A stretch of 61,645 bases of DNA, taken from Hydrogenophaga sp. (GTDB lineage Bacteria; Pseudomonadota; Gammaproteobacteria; Burkholderiales; Burkholderiaceae_C). The notes under the pieces are model-generated. The model was not told the origin of the DNA and ran no database searches. It was given only the letters and a program-made list of their open reading frames with translations. This document shows, in pieces, positions 9,154 to 18,631 of this stretch. Every line of letters starts with the position of its first letter. The stretch's first letter is position 1. The stretch lies in assembly GCF_019264445.1 (NCBI RefSeq), contig NZ_JAHVAB010000061.1, positions 1-61,645 of the forward strand, written 5' to 3'. A program made the position numbers and the translations under genes.

Positions 9154-11628
9154 TTGAACCGCCGCACCGATTTGTCGTCCCTCCAGCGCCCGCGCGCAGC
9201 GCTTGCCCCCCCGCTTTTTGCGAAGGCGCCGGTGGCGCGCGCGGTGCATGGCCTGCTGGCTGCGGTGGCGTGCAGCGCGTTGCTGGTGCCCGCTGCGGTG
9301 CGCGCGCAGTCGGGTGATGGGGATGAGCCCGTGTCTTCGGGCATGAACCTCAAGCCCAGTCGCCTCCTGCAGGAAAGCCTGCCACCCGAGGCGGCTCAGC
9401 AAGCGCCGACCTTCGTGTCCGGTGATCGCATCGAGGGCCAGACCGACGGCGTCACGACCATCGAGGGCAGCGCCGAACTGCGCCGCCACGAGACGGTCAT
9501 TCGCGCCGATCGCCTCGAACTCGACCAGCGCAGCAGCGAGGCCAAGGCGAAGGGCAACGTGCTGATCAACCGCAACGGTGATCGCTTCGAAGGCCCCGAG
9601 TTGCAGCTCAACGTGGACACCTTCGAAGGCTTCTTCATCAAGCCCGAGTTCACCCTGCTCAAGAACGAAGGCAAGGGTGACGCCAGCCGGCTGGACTTTC
9701 TGGGCGAGGACAAGGCCACCGCGCACGATGCCCGCTACTCCACCTGCCCCCGCACACCCGGCGCCGACTGGATGCCCGCGTGGCTGATCCGCGCCACGCG
9801 CATCGATTTCGACAACGTGGCCGAGACCGGTACCGCCACCGGTGGTGCACTGGAGTTCAAGGGCGTGCCGATCCTGGGCTGGCCGCGCTTCACGTTTCCG
9901 TTGACCGATGCGCGCAAGTCCGGCCTGTTGCCGCCCACGATCAACCTGGACAACATCAACGGCCTTGAGCTCACGCTGCCGTATTACCTCAACATCGCGC
10001 CCAACTTGGACGCCACGATCTACCCCACGCTCATGAGCAAGCGCGGTGTGGATCTCGGGGCCGAGGTGCGCTACCTGCAGCCGGACTACGCGGGCCAGGT
10101 GCGCGGCGCCTTTCTGCCCTCCGACCCGCTGCGCAATGACGACCGCTGGGGCTATTCGCTGCAGCATGCGCAGAACCTGAGCAACACCGGGCTCGGATTC
10201 GGTGGCTCGGCCGGTTTGAACCTGAACTTCAACCGCGTGAGCGACGACAACTACTGGCGCGACTTCCCGCGTGCTGGCGGCACGCTCACCAACCGCCTGC
10301 TGGCGAGCGACGCGGTGTACAGCTGGAACCGCGGCCCTTGGGCGTTGAGCGCAGGCATGTTCAGCTGGCAGACGCTGCAGGACATCGATGCCCCCATCGT
10401 GCCGCCCTACGACCGGCTGCCCTCGGTCGCCTTGCGCTACACCCGCGACGACGGCGTCATCGCCGGCGTGAACGACTGGAACTACACGCTCACCAGCGAG
10501 TACACGCGGTTCGAGTCCAACCCCCTGCTCACCCGGCAGACCAACGGCTCACGTTCGCTGGCCATCGCCGAACTCAGCCGCCGCTGGCAGGCACCGGGCT
10601 GGTTCATCAAACCCCGCACGCAGCTGCACGCCACGCAGTACCAGTTCGACAACCCGCTGGCCAACGGCTCGCGCAGCGCCTCTCGCGTGCTGCCCACCGT
10701 CAGCCTCGACAGCGGGCTCATCTTCGAGCGCGATGCGCGCTATTTCGGCCGCAACTTCGTGCAGACGCTGGAGCCCCGCGCCTTCTTCACCTGGACGCCG
10801 TACAGCGACCAGAGCCTCCTGCCCAACTACGACTCGGCCGCGAACGATTTCAACTTCGCCACCATCTTTTCGGAGAACGTGTTCGGCGGCAACGACCGCA
10901 TTTCCGACACGCGTGCCTTCACGGTGGGCGCCAGTTCGCGCCTGCTCGACCCCGACACCGGTGCCGAGGTGGTTCGCGTGGGGCTGGCCCAGCGCTACCT
11001 GATCCGCGATCAGAACGTCTTCCTGCCCAACGCGACCGGTGTGGCTGGCGGCGCGCCAGTGACCGAACGCTTCAGCGACATCCTGCTCGCCACCCGCGTG
11101 CAATGGACCCCGCGCTGGATGGTGGATACCAACTTCCAGTACAGCCCTGGCGCCGGCGAATCGGTGCGCACCACGCTGGGCGTGCGCTACATGCCCAGCC
11201 GCTACCGCGTCTTCAGCGCCGCCTACCGCCTGCAGCGCGGCAGCAGCGAGCAATACGACTTTGGCTGGCAATGGCCGCTCAACGACCTGTGGGAAAAGCC
11301 CGCGACCACCGGTGTGCCCGGGCGTGGCCTGGGCGCTGGCCAGTGGTACAGCGTGGGGCGCATCAACTACAGCGTGCCCGATCGCAAGGTGGTGGATCTG
11401 GTGGCTGGTTTTGAGTACGACGCCGGTTGCTGGATCGGTCGCGTCGTTCTGGAGCGCCTGCAGCGCAGCGCCGCCTCGGCCAACCAGCGTATCCTGTTCC
11501 AGCTGGAATTCACCGGCTTCTCCCGCCTCGGCTCCAACCCGTTGAAGACGCTGAAGGAAAACGTGCCGCGCTACCAGTACCTGCGCGAAGAGATCAACCC
11601 GCCCAGCCGGTTCCAACAATATGACTGA
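9154..11628 (+). CDS. lptD: LPS-assembly protein LptD
   Basis: Outer-membrane beta-barrel that inserts lipopolysaccharide into the outer leaflet, with LptE as plug and LptA feeding it. The reading frame gives 824 residues from a TTG at 9154. A signal peptide (hydrophobic HGLLAAVACSALLVPAAV, cleavage near VRA-QS) supports translation from there or from a nearby TTG (9172). An OstA/LptA-like periplasmic domain spans about 85-200, then the barrel with many alternating strands and aromatic girdles. Only two cysteines remain after the signal peptide: Cys198 (STCP) and Cys759 (AGCWIG). One interdomain disulfide is therefore possible, where E. coli has two. It overlaps surA by 8 bp. Confidence 0.95.
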   Translation: MNRRTDLSSLQRPRAALAPPLFAKAPVARAVHGLLAAVACSALLVPAAVRAQSGDGDEPVSSGMNLKPSRLLQESLPPEAAQQAPTFVSGDRIEGQTDGVTTIEGSAELRRHETVIRADRLELDQRSSEAKAKGNVLINRNGDRFEGPELQLNVDTFEGFFIKPEFTLLKNEGKGDASRLDFLGEDKATAHDARYSTCPRTPGADWMPAWLIRATRIDFDNVAETGTATGGALEFKGVPILGWPRFTFPLTDARKSGLLPPTINLDNINGLELTLPYYLNIAPNLDATIYPTLMSKRGVDLGAEVRYLQPDYAGQVRGAFLPSDPLRNDDRWGYSLQHAQNLSNTGLGFGGSAGLNLNFNRVSDDNYWRDFPRAGGTLTNRLLASDAVYSWNRGPWALSAGMFSWQTLQDIDAPIVPPYDRLPSVALRYTRDDGVIAGVNDWNYTLTSEYTRFESNPLLTRQTNGSRSLAIAELSRRWQAPGWFIKPRTQLHATQYQFDNPLANGSRSASRVLPTVSLDSGLIFERDARYFGRNFVQTLEPRAFFTWTPYSDQSLLPNYDSAANDFNFATIFSENVFGGNDRISDTRAFTVGASSRLLDPDTGAEVVRVGLAQRYLIRDQNVFLPNATGVAGGAPVTERFSDILLATRVQWTPRWMVDTNFQYSPGAGESVRTTLGVRYMPSRYRVFSAAYRLQRGSSEQYDFGWQWPLNDLWEKPATTGVPGRGLGAGQWYSVGRINYSVPDRKVVDLVAGFEYDAGCWIGRVVLERLQRSAASANQRILFQLEFTGFSRLGSNPLKTLKENVPRYQYLREEINPPSRFQQYD

Positions 11629-13009
11629 CCGCTTCACCGCCCCTTCCCGCCTGTCCACCTGGTTGCTGTGTGCGCCCTTGCTGCTGGCTTCCACGGTTCA
11701 GGCCCAGGGTCTGCGGCTCTCGGGGCAACTGAACCCGTCGCGCGCCGCTGCCACGCAGTCGGCCCCAGCGCAACAAAGCACGGCAGACTTCATCGTGGCG
11801 CTGGTGAACTCCGAGCCCGTCACCAACAACGAGGTGCGCCAGCGCCTGCTGCGCGTGGAACAGCAGATGGCCCAGGAGGGCGCGCCCATGCCGGCACGCG
11901 ACGTGCTGGCGCGCGAGATCCTCGAGCAGATCATCAACGAGCGCGCCCAGATGCAGCAAGCCACGGAACTCGGCATCACTGTGGACGAAGCCGCCGTGAC
12001 GCAGGCCGAGCAGTCCATTGCCGCTCAGAACCAGATCTCGCCCGATGAGCTGCGCCGTCGCCTGGCCGCCGATGGCATCGACATCAACCGCTTTCGCAAT
12101 GACCTGCGCGGCCAGATCGTGCTGCAGCGCGTGCGCGAGCGGCAGGTCGATTCGCGCGTGCGCGTGACCGATGCCGACATCGACGATTTCATTCGCGAGC
12201 GCCAAGGCAGCAACGACGTGGCCAGCCTGGAACTGAACCTCGCCCATGTGCTGGTGGCGGTACCGGAGGGCGCTTCGGCCGAGCGCATCCAGGAGCTCCA
12301 GGCTCGTGCGCAAGGCGTGGCAGACCGCGCGCGCGGTGGTGCCGACTTTGCGCAGCTCGCCCGCGACTTCTCCGATGCGCCAGAGCGCGCCAACGGCGGT
12401 GTGTTCGGCATGCGCGCCGCCAGCCGCCTGCCCACCTTGTTTGTCGATGCGACGCGTGCGCTCAACCCGGGCGCCGTGGCCGGGCCGCTTCGCAGCCCGG
12501 CGGGCTTTCACGTGCTCAAAGTGATCGAGAAACGCCAGGCGGGCATGCCCGCGGCGGTCGTCACACAAACCCGCGCACGCCACATCCTGCTGCGCACCAG
12601 CCCTCAGCTGAGCCAGTCCGATGCGGTGGCGCGCCTGGCCGGATATCGCCAGCAGATCGCCAGTGGCCAGGCCAACTTCGAGGCGCTGGCTCGCGAGCAC
12701 AGCCAGGACGGCTCGGCCAGCCAGGGTGGTGACCTCGGTTGGGCCAGCCCGGGCATGTTCGTGCCCGAGTTCGAGCAGGCCATGAACGCTTTGCGCCCGG
12801 GCGAAATGTCCGCGCCGCTGGTGTCCCGCTTTGGGGTTCACCTGATTCGCGTCGACGAGCGTCGCCAGTCCACGCTGAACCAGCGCGAGCAGCGCGAACA
12901 GGTGCGCGGCCTCGCGCGCGAAAAGAAGCTCGATGACGCGCTGCGCGTGTGGTCGCAGGACACCCGCAGCCGGGCTTTCGTGGAATACCGCGACCCGCCG
13001 CAGCCGTGA
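11621..13009 (+). CDS. surA: Periplasmic chaperone / peptidyl-prolyl isomerase SurA
   Basis: Periplasmic chaperone for outer-membrane proteins, 462 residues. A signal peptide (residues 1-28, cleavage near VQA-QG) is followed by a SurA N-terminal chaperone domain (about 45-190) and two parvulin domains (about 210-305 and 325-420). The parvulin signatures are seen as [35 protein letters not shown] and [17 protein letters not shown]. The start ATG at 11621 lies inside the last codons of lptD, suggesting translational coupling between SurA and its well-known client LptD. In E. coli pdxA lies between surA and rsmA; here rsmA follows directly. Confidence 0.96.
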   Translation: MTDRFTAPSRLSTWLLCAPLLLASTVQAQGLRLSGQLNPSRAAATQSAPAQQSTADFIVALVNSEPVTNNEVRQRLLRVEQQMAQEGAPMPARDVLAREILEQIINERAQMQQATELGITVDEAAVTQAEQSIAAQNQISPDELRRRLAADGIDINRFRNDLRGQIVLQRVRERQVDSRVRVTDADIDDFIRERQGSNDVASLELNLAHVLVAVPEGASAERIQELQARAQGVADRARGGADFAQLARDFSDAPERANGGVFGMRAASRLPTLFVDATRALNPGAVAGPLRSPAGFHVLKVIEKRQAGMPAAVVTQTRARHILLRTSPQLSQSDAVARLAGYRQQIASGQANFEALAREHSQDGSASQGGDLGWASPGMFVPEFEQAMNALRPGEMSAPLVSRFGVHLIRVDERRQSTLNQREQREQVRGLAREKKLDDALRVWSQDTRSRAFVEYRDPPQP

Positions 13010-13043
13010 CCATCTTGCTGCGGGGCGTCGAGCCGGGGCGCGC

Positions 13044-13808
13044 ATGAAACACATCGCACGCAAGCGCTTCGGACAGCACTTCCTGACCGACAGCGCCATC
13101 ATTGATGCCATCGTGGAGGCGATTGCGCCTGCGGCCGGTGATGCCATGGTCGAGATCGGCCCTGGTCTGGCTGCGCTCACGCAGCCCCTGGTGGAGCGCC
13201 TTGGCCACTTGACCGTGATCGAGCTGGACCGTGATCTGGCGGTGCGGTTGCGCGGTCATGGTCAGCTGGAAGTGATCGAGTCCGACGTGCTCAAGGTGGA
13301 CTTCACGGCCCTGGCCGGTGGCAAAGCCACCCGAGCACTGCGTGTCGTGGGCAACCTGCCCTACAACATCTCCACGCCCATCCTCTTTCACCTGCTGGAC
13401 CACGTGGCGGTGGTGCAGGACCAGCATTTCATGCTTCAGAAAGAAGTGATCGACCGCATGGTGGCGAGGCCCGCAACGGCCGACTACGGACGCCTGACCG
13501 TCATGCTGCAGTGGCGATACGCCATGGACAACGTGCTGTTCGTGCCCCCCGAGAGCTTTGATCCGCCTCCGCGCGTGGACAGCGCGATCGTGCGCATGGT
13601 GCCGTTGTCTGAGCCGCCTGCACTGGATGTGGTGCGGTATGGCACCCTGGTGCAGGTGGCGTTCAGCCAGCGCCGCAAGATGCTGCGCAACACGCTGGGG
13701 CGCTGGCTCGATGAGCAGGGATTTGCCGGCGAATTCGATCTCCAGCGCCGCGCCGAAGAGGTGCCAGTGGGCGAATACGTGGCCCTGGCGAAAGCCTTGC
13801 AGACATGA
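13044..13808 (+). CDS. rsmA: 16S rRNA (adenine1518-N6/adenine1519-N6)-dimethyltransferase RsmA (KsgA)
   Basis: SAM-dependent dimethylation of A1518 and A1519 in the 16S rRNA 3' hairpin, a late step of 30S maturation. The ATG at 13044 gives 254 residues, starting [14 protein letters not shown], the family's conserved opening. SAM-binding motif I is [11 protein letters not shown], and the catalytic motif IV is [11 protein letters not shown] (NLPY). The C-terminal helical domain includes [15 protein letters not shown]. It starts 34 bp after surA, so it is probably in the lptD-surA-rsmA transcript, with a hairpin terminator touching its stop codon. Confidence 0.97.
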   Translation: MKHIARKRFGQHFLTDSAIIDAIVEAIAPAAGDAMVEIGPGLAALTQPLVERLGHLTVIELDRDLAVRLRGHGQLEVIESDVLKVDFTALAGGKATRALRVVGNLPYNISTPILFHLLDHVAVVQDQHFMLQKEVIDRMVARPATADYGRLTVMLQWRYAMDNVLFVPPESFDPPPRVDSAIVRMVPLSEPPALDVVRYGTLVQVAFSQRRKMLRNTLGRWLDEQGFAGEFDLQRRAEEVPVGEYVALAKALQT

Positions 13809-13832
13809 AAAAAGCCGCGTGAGCGGCTTTTT
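13809..13832. terminator. Bidirectional rho-independent terminator after rsmA
   Basis: A 10-bp perfect stem (AAAAAGCCGC at 13809-13818, GCGGCTTTTT at 13823-13832) has a GTGA loop. A and T tracts on the two sides allow use from either strand. It separates rsmA (+) from the converging barstar gene (-). Confidence 0.85.
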
Positions 13833-13856
13833 CATGGAGCAAGGGATGCCTTGTGC

Positions 13857-14399
13857 TCAGGCAGCCGCCAGCCAGTAGCCAGCATTGAACGGGCTGCTCA
13901 TGCGCAGCGCCATCGGGCTCACATCGAGGATCTTGTCGGTGGGCATGGGCTCATCGCTCTGCACTTCAATCGGTTCTTCGCCCTTGGGGGCGCGCGCCAC
14001 CGAGAAAGAGTAGAAGCAGCGGAACGGGACCTTGCGGTCCGACCAGTAGTCGGCGGCGTCGCGGAAGATGTCGAGCAGTTGCTCGCGCGCTTCCTTGTCG
14101 AACTTGGCGTGGGCGGGGATGTGCTCCAGCACCACGATGAAACCGGTCTGCGGGCCCGACTTGTGGACCATGTCGGTCATGCAGTCGTAGAGCGCATCGA
14201 AGTTCTTGCCAAAGTGCGAGGGCAAGGTGTACTGAGCCGCAATCAATTCCAGCACGTCCTGCTTGCTCTGGGCCTTGGCCAGGTTGGCGTACAGGAAGTG
14301 ATGCCCCAGATGCTCGGCCGCAGCCTGCAGGTCTTTCACGCCGTGGGCGCGAATCGACTGAACGATATTGGGGCGTACGTTACGAAGTGGCGTGTCCAT
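13857..14399 (-). CDS. Barstar family protein (probable inhibitor of the adjacent secreted RNase)
   Basis: A 180-residue protein without signal peptide. Residues about 33-125 match the barstar fold: the helix-2 motif HFGKNFDALYDCMTD corresponds to the barnase-binding helix of barstar, with Asp68, Tyr71 and Asp72 at the positions of barstar Asp35, Trp38 and Asp39. A C-terminal extension of about 50 residues is beyond ordinary barstar length (about 90). The ATG at 14399 was chosen; an upstream in-frame ATG exists at 14450. It is downstream of, and co-directional with, an RNase Sa-type gene (52-bp gap). The logical role is cytoplasmic protection against that enzyme, although binding is inferred, not shown. 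Confidence 0.88.
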   Translation of the reverse strand: MDTPLRNVRPNIVQSIRAHGVKDLQAAAEHLGHHFLYANLAKAQSKQDVLELIAAQYTLPSHFGKNFDALYDCMTDMVHKSGPQTGFIVVLEHIPAHAKFDKEAREQLLDIFRDAADYWSDRKVPFRCFYSFSVARAPKGEEPIEVQSDEPMPTDKILDVSPMALRMSSPFNAGYWLAAA

Positions 14400-14451
14400 C
14401 TCCGCGTCTCTTTCTAAGGTCAAAGTTAAAAATCTCTCACACCACCGCAAC

Positions 14452-14883
14452 TCACTGCACGATCAGCCGAAAGCTGCCGTAGTGGTCTTCGGTGTAGTAA
14501 CACGCATCAGGGGCTCGGGGCTCAAACCCGCCACACACAATCCGCTTGGCCCCCCGGTGACCGAGGCTCGGCGTGGGTACCGTGTACTCACGGTAGTAAC
14601 CCCGTTTGCTGCTGGGCAACAGCCGCTCGCGATTCCCGAACACCGTGCCATCTTTGTCATGGCGGAAGGGCCCGCCCTGTCGAATCTGGTTCATCACTTC
14701 CCGACCTTGCGGTGGCAGTCGCTCGAGCGCCACCGAGGCCGCATTCAACGGGATCGCCGTGGGGTCAGGGGAGCGGGCCTGCACCGCAATGGTGCCCAGC
14801 GCCGCCGCCAGCACGACCGCGAAGGTCAGCGTGGCCACTCCCTTGGCCGTTCCGAAACGAGCCCGGATCTGTTTCAGACCCAT
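14452..14883 (-). CDS. Guanyl-specific ribonuclease, RNase Sa/N1-T1 family, exported or membrane-tethered
   Basis: A 143-residue protein with an N-terminal hydrophobic helix (about residues 15-34, signal peptide or anchor) and a microbial ribonuclease domain from about 50. The catalytic set of RNase Sa is present: Glu99 in YYREYTV, Arg110 and Arg114 in GHRGAKRIVCGG, and His134 in YTEDHYGSFRLI. The two domain cysteines (Cys117 and Cys128) could pair. It is expected to cleave RNA 3' of guanosine outside the cytoplasm. The next gene encodes a barstar-like inhibitor, giving a toxin/immunity-like or digestive pair. No secretion-system or contact-dependent delivery domain is visible. Confidence 0.9.
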   Translation of the reverse strand: MGLKQIRARFGTAKGVATLTFAVVLAAALGTIAVQARSPDPTAIPLNAASVALERLPPQGREVMNQIRQGGPFRHDKDGTVFGNRERLLPSSKRGYYREYTVPTPSLGHRGAKRIVCGGFEPRAPDACYYTEDHYGSFRLIVQ

Positions 14884-15019
14884 GAAAAATTTCCCGATTT
14901 CTGGTGGTATCAGCCCGAAGTCGCCATGGGTTTCATGCAGTCAAAAGCATGAATTTGGGCGCGTGACGGGGGTGGGTTAACCCTGAAATCCAAGCGCGCT
15001 AGTGTGCCTGAGGGAGGCC

Positions 15020-15097
15020 AAAAAAGCAAGCGCCTGCTGAAATAATCAGCAAGGCGCTGCGCCGAATTTGTATGAGAAAGTTAGCGCTTGCTTTTTT
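15020..15097 (-). terminator. Terminator after maeB, with an outer 14-bp perfect inverted repeat
   Basis: Read on the minus strand, a GC-rich hairpin (GCGCC-T-TGCTGA, TTATT loop, TCAGCAGGCGC; plus-strand 15030-15057) is followed by TTGCTTTTTT, a classical intrinsic terminator for maeB. An outer perfect 14-bp inverted repeat (AAAAAAGCAAGCGC at 15020-15033 and its complement at 15084-15097) encloses it. An alternative longer structure could therefore compete with the inner hairpin. Confidence 0.8.
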
Positions 15098-15105
15098 GCA
15101 AAACG

Positions 15106-17433
15106 TCAGCGAGAAACGTTTGCGTCCGCCACCGTCAAGGCGGTCATATTGACGATGCGGCGCACCGTGGCGCTGGCCGTCAGGATGTGCACCGGTTTGT
15201 CGGCGCCGAGCAGCACCGGGCCAATGGCGATGTTGCCGCCCGCGGCCGTCTTGAGCAGGTTGTAGGCGATGTTGGCGGCATCGATGTTGGGCAGTACCAG
15301 CAGGTTGGCCGGGCCCTTGAGGGTGGAGTTGGGCATCATGGCCATGCGGGCGTCGGCGTCCAGTGCCACATCTCCGTGCATTTCGCCATCGACTTCCAGC
15401 CAGGCGGCCTGCTCACGCAGCAGCTCGAGCGTGCGGCGCATCTTGATGGCACTGGGCTCGTCGCTGGAGCCGAAGTTGGAATGCGACAGCAGTGCCACCT
15501 TGGGCTCCAGGCCGAAGCGCAGCATTTCCTCGGCGGCCATGACCGTGATTTCGCACAGCTCTTCGGGCGTGGGGTCGTAGTTGACGTGCGTGTCCACCAG
15601 GAACACCTGGCGTCCGGGCAGCATGAGGCCGTTCATGCAGGCGTAGATGCGCACGTCCTGGGCGGTGCTCGGGCTGCCGCCCTCGCGCTTGCCGATCACC
15701 TGGTCGATGTACTTCAGGTGCGTGTGGGTCGAGCCCCACGTGCCGCAGATCAGACCGTCCACCTGCCCCTTGTGCAGCAGCATGGCGCCGATCAGCGTGA
15801 GGCGGCGGCGCATCTCGATCTTGGCGAGCTGTTGCGTCACGCCTTTGCGCTCGCTCATGCGGTGGTACGTTTGCCAGAAGTCGCGGTAGCGGTCGTCCTG
15901 CTCGACATTGACGACGTCGTAGTCCAATTCTTCGCGCAGGCGCAGGCCGAATTTTTCGATGCGCTGGGCGATGACCGTCGGGCGGCCGATCAGCGTAGGC
16001 CGTGCCAGTCCTTCGTCCACCACGATCTGGCAGGCGCGCAGAACGCGCTCTTCTTCACCCTCTGCGTACGCCACGCGCTTGCGCTCGGCCGCCTTGGCCG
16101 CAGCGAAGATGGGCTTCATGATGGTGCCCGACGCAAACACGAAGCTCTGCAGGCGCTGGCGGTACGCGGCCATGTCGGCGATGGGGCGCAGCGCCACGCC
16201 GCAGTCGGCGGCAGCCTGTGCCACGGCCGGCGCGATCTTCATCATCAGGCGCGGGTCGAACGGTTTCGGGATGAGGTACTCCGGTCCGAAGGCGAGTTTT
16301 TCGCCCGCGTAGGCCGCAGCCACCACCTCGCTCTGCTCGGCCTGTGCCAGTTCCGCAATTGCATGCACCGCGGCGATTTCCATTTCGTCGGTGATGGTGG
16401 TCGCGCCGCAGTCCAGCGCCCCACGGAAGATGTACGGGAAACACAGGACGTTGTTGACCTGGTTCGGGTAGTCGGTGCGGCCCGTGGCCATGATCACGTC
16501 GTTGCGCACCGCGTGGGCGTCTTCAGGCGAGATCTCGGGGTTGGGGTTGGCCAGCGCAAAAATCACCGGCTTGGCGGCCATCGAGGCCACCATGGCGGGC
16601 TTGAGCACGCCACCGGCCGAGAGGCCGAGGAACACATCGGCGCCTTCGATCACCTCGGCCAGCTTGCGCTTGTCGGTCTTTTGCATGTACTGGCGCTTGT
16701 CGTCGTCCATGAGCTCCTCGCGGCCCTCATAGACCACGCCGGCCAGGTCGGTGACGAACACGTTTTCGCGCTTGAGCCCGACCTTGAGCAGCAGGTTCAG
16801 GCAGGCCAGCGCAGCCGCGCCAGCGCCGGAGGTCACCAGCTTGACTTGCCCGATGTCCTTGCCGGCGACCTTCAGGCCGTTGAGCATGGCCGCCGCCACG
16901 GTGATGGCCGTACCGTGCTGGTCGTCGTGGAACACCGGAATCTTCATGCGCTTGCGCAACTCGCGCTCCACGTAGAAGCAGTCCGGGGCCTTGATGTCTT
17001 CCAGGTTGATGGCGCCGAAGGTGGGCTCGAGTGCGGCAATCACCTCGACCAGCTTGGCCGGGTCCTTCTCGTCGATTTCGATGTCGAACACGTCGACGCC
17101 GGCAAACTTCTTGAAGAGGACGCCTTTGCCCTCCATCACCGGTTTGGAGGCGAGCGGGCCGATGTCACCCAGGCCGAGCACGGCAGTGCCGTTGGTGATG
17201 ACACCCACCAGGTTGCCGCGAGCGGTGTATTTGAAGGCGTTGACCGGGTCGGCCACGATCTCTTCGCAAGGCGCTGCCACACCGGGCGAGTACGCCAGCG
17301 CCAGATCGCGCTGGTTGGTGAGCTGCTTCGTGGGCGCAATAGCCAGTTTGCCGGGGGTCGGGAACTCGTGGTATTCGAGGGCGGCGCGGCGCAGCTCTGC
17401 GCGTTTGTTCTCGGGGCTGTTTTCCATGCTCAT
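15106..17433 (-). CDS. maeB: NADP-dependent malic enzyme (MaeB type, with phosphotransacetylase-like domain)
   Basis: Oxidative decarboxylation of malate to pyruvate with NADP+ reduction; 775 residues, the normal size for the hybrid enzyme. Residues about 1-430 are the malic enzyme core: [38 protein letters not shown], the metal/substrate motif FHDDQHGTA, and an NAD(P) fold around [13 protein letters not shown]. Residues about 440-765 resemble phosphate acetyl/butyryltransferase; in this family that part acts as a regulatory domain (acetyl-CoA sensing). The ATG at 17433 is chosen; a second Met lies two codons in. It is monocistronic, with a strong terminator downstream and a 239-bp promoter region upstream. 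Confidence 0.96.
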   Translation of the reverse strand: MSMENSPENKRAELRRAALEYHEFPTPGKLAIAPTKQLTNQRDLALAYSPGVAAPCEEIVADPVNAFKYTARGNLVGVITNGTAVLGLGDIGPLASKPVMEGKGVLFKKFAGVDVFDIEIDEKDPAKLVEVIAALEPTFGAINLEDIKAPDCFYVERELRKRMKIPVFHDDQHGTAITVAAAMLNGLKVAGKDIGQVKLVTSGAGAAALACLNLLLKVGLKRENVFVTDLAGVVYEGREELMDDDKRQYMQKTDKRKLAEVIEGADVFLGLSAGGVLKPAMVASMAAKPVIFALANPNPEISPEDAHAVRNDVIMATGRTDYPNQVNNVLCFPYIFRGALDCGATTITDEMEIAAVHAIAELAQAEQSEVVAAAYAGEKLAFGPEYLIPKPFDPRLMMKIAPAVAQAAADCGVALRPIADMAAYRQRLQSFVFASGTIMKPIFAAAKAAERKRVAYAEGEEERVLRACQIVVDEGLARPTLIGRPTVIAQRIEKFGLRLREELDYDVVNVEQDDRYRDFWQTYHRMSERKGVTQQLAKIEMRRRLTLIGAMLLHKGQVDGLICGTWGSTHTHLKYIDQVIGKREGGSPSTAQDVRIYACMNGLMLPGRQVFLVDTHVNYDPTPEELCEITVMAAEEMLRFGLEPKVALLSHSNFGSSDEPSAIKMRRTLELLREQAAWLEVDGEMHGDVALDADARMAMMPNSTLKGPANLLVLPNIDAANIAYNLLKTAAGGNIAIGPVLLGADKPVHILTASATVRRIVNMTALTVADANVSR

Positions 17434-17672
17434 GCTCGTGTCTCCATCGAGTTGTTATCTTGCGATGCGGAAAGGGGTTGCGCATTCTAAAGCGGCGACC
17501 GGGAAAACCCTAGTGCGTAAAACCGCGTAAACCGGTCGGGTGCCTGTGACTTTTCGGGAGGGAATTCACGCGGCACGACCGTGACAACGCCTGGGCGTTG
17601 CAGTATGCGTCCGGGGCGCGCCTGGGGCGCGCGGGGCAGGGAAAGTCAGGAGGTGGGCGTGCCTGTCGGCGC

Positions 17673-17897
17673 TCAGGCCGCAGCAGCCTGCGCCGGGACC
17701 TTGGCCGGGTGCAACTGAAGGTGCACGACCGACTGTTGCGGCGAACATTCAGACCACAGCGAGCGCGCGCAGGGCTCGCACTGGCCGCATTGCGTGGCCA
17801 CGCCCAGCTCCAGCTGGATGTCGTCAAACGCCATGCCCGACCGCGCGCAACGGGCGATGGTCTGGTCACTGACGCGGTGGCAAACGCAAACGATCAT
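17673..17897 (-). CDS. bfd: Bacterioferritin-associated ferredoxin
   Basis: A 74-residue [2Fe-2S] protein that delivers electrons to bacterioferritin to release stored iron. The cluster ligands are present in the family arrangement: Cys4 and Cys6 ([11 protein letters not shown]) and Cys37 and Cys40 (CGQC). The C-terminal 25 residues beyond the fold are variable. It is downstream of bfr on the same strand, with a terminator between the two, so it may have its own promoter; a Fur-like half-site lies just upstream of its start. Confidence 0.93.
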   Translation of the reverse strand: MIVCVCHRVSDQTIARCARSGMAFDDIQLELGVATQCGQCEPCARSLWSECSPQQSVVHLQLHPAKVPAQAAAA

Positions 17898-17928
17898 GGA
17901 ACGGGGTCGAAGGGAAAAAGTTTGCAAA

Positions 17929-17943
17929 TGATAATTGATCGTA
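17929..17943. promoter_or_regulatory. Possible Fur box upstream of bfd
   Basis: TGATAAT at 17929-17935 is a perfect left half of the 7-1-7 Fur box (TGATAATnATTATCA), but the right half (GATCGTA) matches poorly. It lies 32-46 bp upstream of the bfd start. bfd is Fur-repressed in many proteobacteria. This is a weak call from sequence alone. Confidence 0.4.
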
Positions 17944-17954
17944 TTCAATAGTGC

Positions 17955-17980
17955 AAAAAAAGCCCCGCAAGTGGCGGGGC
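17955..17980 (-). terminator. Rho-independent terminator after bfr
   Basis: On the minus strand, GCCCCGC, a five-base loop and GCGGGGC form a 7-bp GC stem (plus 17962-17968 / 17974-17980), followed by seven T residues (A tract at plus 17955-17961). It ends bfr transcription before bfd. Confidence 0.85.
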
Positions 17981-18018
17981 CATGTGGCGCATCGGGGACG
18001 GCGCTCAGGCCGTCGCGC

Positions 18019-18495
18019 TCAGCTGACCGAACCCATCTGGCTCTGCAGGTAGTTCTGAATGCCGACTTTGTCGACCAGATCGATCTGCGTTTCCAGAAAG
18101 TCGATGTGCTCTTCGGTGTCGTCGAGGATCGTCTGAAGCAGGTCGCGCGAGACGTAGTCGCGCACCGCTTCGCAGTGGGCGATGCCGTCCTTGATGGTGT
18201 GCTGCGCGCCGGTTTCCAGCGCCAGGTCGCTGCGCAGGATCTCGGGCACGTCTTCACCGATGTTGAGCTTGCCCAGGTCTTGCAGGTTGGGCAGGCCGTC
18301 CAGCGTGAAGATACGGTCCATCAGTTTGTCGGCGTGCTTCATCTCGCCGATCGATTCCTCGTATTCCTTGGCGGCCAGCTTGTCCAGACCCCAGTGCTTG
18401 AGCATGCGGTAGTGGACGAAATACTGGTTGATCGCAGTGAGCTCGTTCTTGAGCTGGGCCTGCAGGTGGCTGATGACCTTCGCGTCGCCTTTCAT
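18019..18495 (-). CDS. bfr: Bacterioferritin
   Basis: Haem-containing ferritin that oxidises and stores iron as a 24-mer. It has 158 residues, the standard length. AAGGAG precedes the ATG at 18495. The haem ligand Met52 and ferroxidase residues Glu18, Glu51, His54, Glu94 and His130 are all at the usual numbers. Residue 127, normally the bridging ligand Glu127, is threonine here (DDTEEH), with glutamates at 128 and 129 that might substitute. A Fur-like palindrome lies about 90-105 bp upstream. bfd follows it, forming the storage and release pair. Confidence 0.95.
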   Translation of the reverse strand: MKGDAKVISHLQAQLKNELTAINQYFVHYRMLKHWGLDKLAAKEYEESIGEMKHADKLMDRIFTLDGLPNLQDLGKLNIGEDVPEILRSDLALETGAQHTIKDGIAHCEAVRDYVSRDLLQTILDDTEEHIDFLETQIDLVDKVGIQNYLQSQMGSVS

Positions 18496-18587
18496 GGGTC
18501 GAACTCCTTTCGTTTCTGGTGGACAGGCGCGCATTGTGCGCGCAGTGCGCGGTCTGTTCGGTGGTGAGAATCGCTCCACCTGAAAAA

Positions 18588-18602
18588 TGAGAACCGTTCT
18601 CG
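18588..18602. promoter_or_regulatory. Fur-like palindrome upstream of bfr
   Basis: TGAGAAC-C-GTTCTCG is a 7-1-7 dyad with a perfect 6+6 core (GAGAAC/GTTCTC), resembling the Fur box TGATAATnATTATCA with G/C substitutions. It lies in the 136-bp gap between the end of the DUF1513 gene and bfr, a plausible operator for bfr. Confidence 0.5.
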
Positions 18603-18631
18603 CTGTCGGGCATGAGCGGCGCGGCTTTGCG

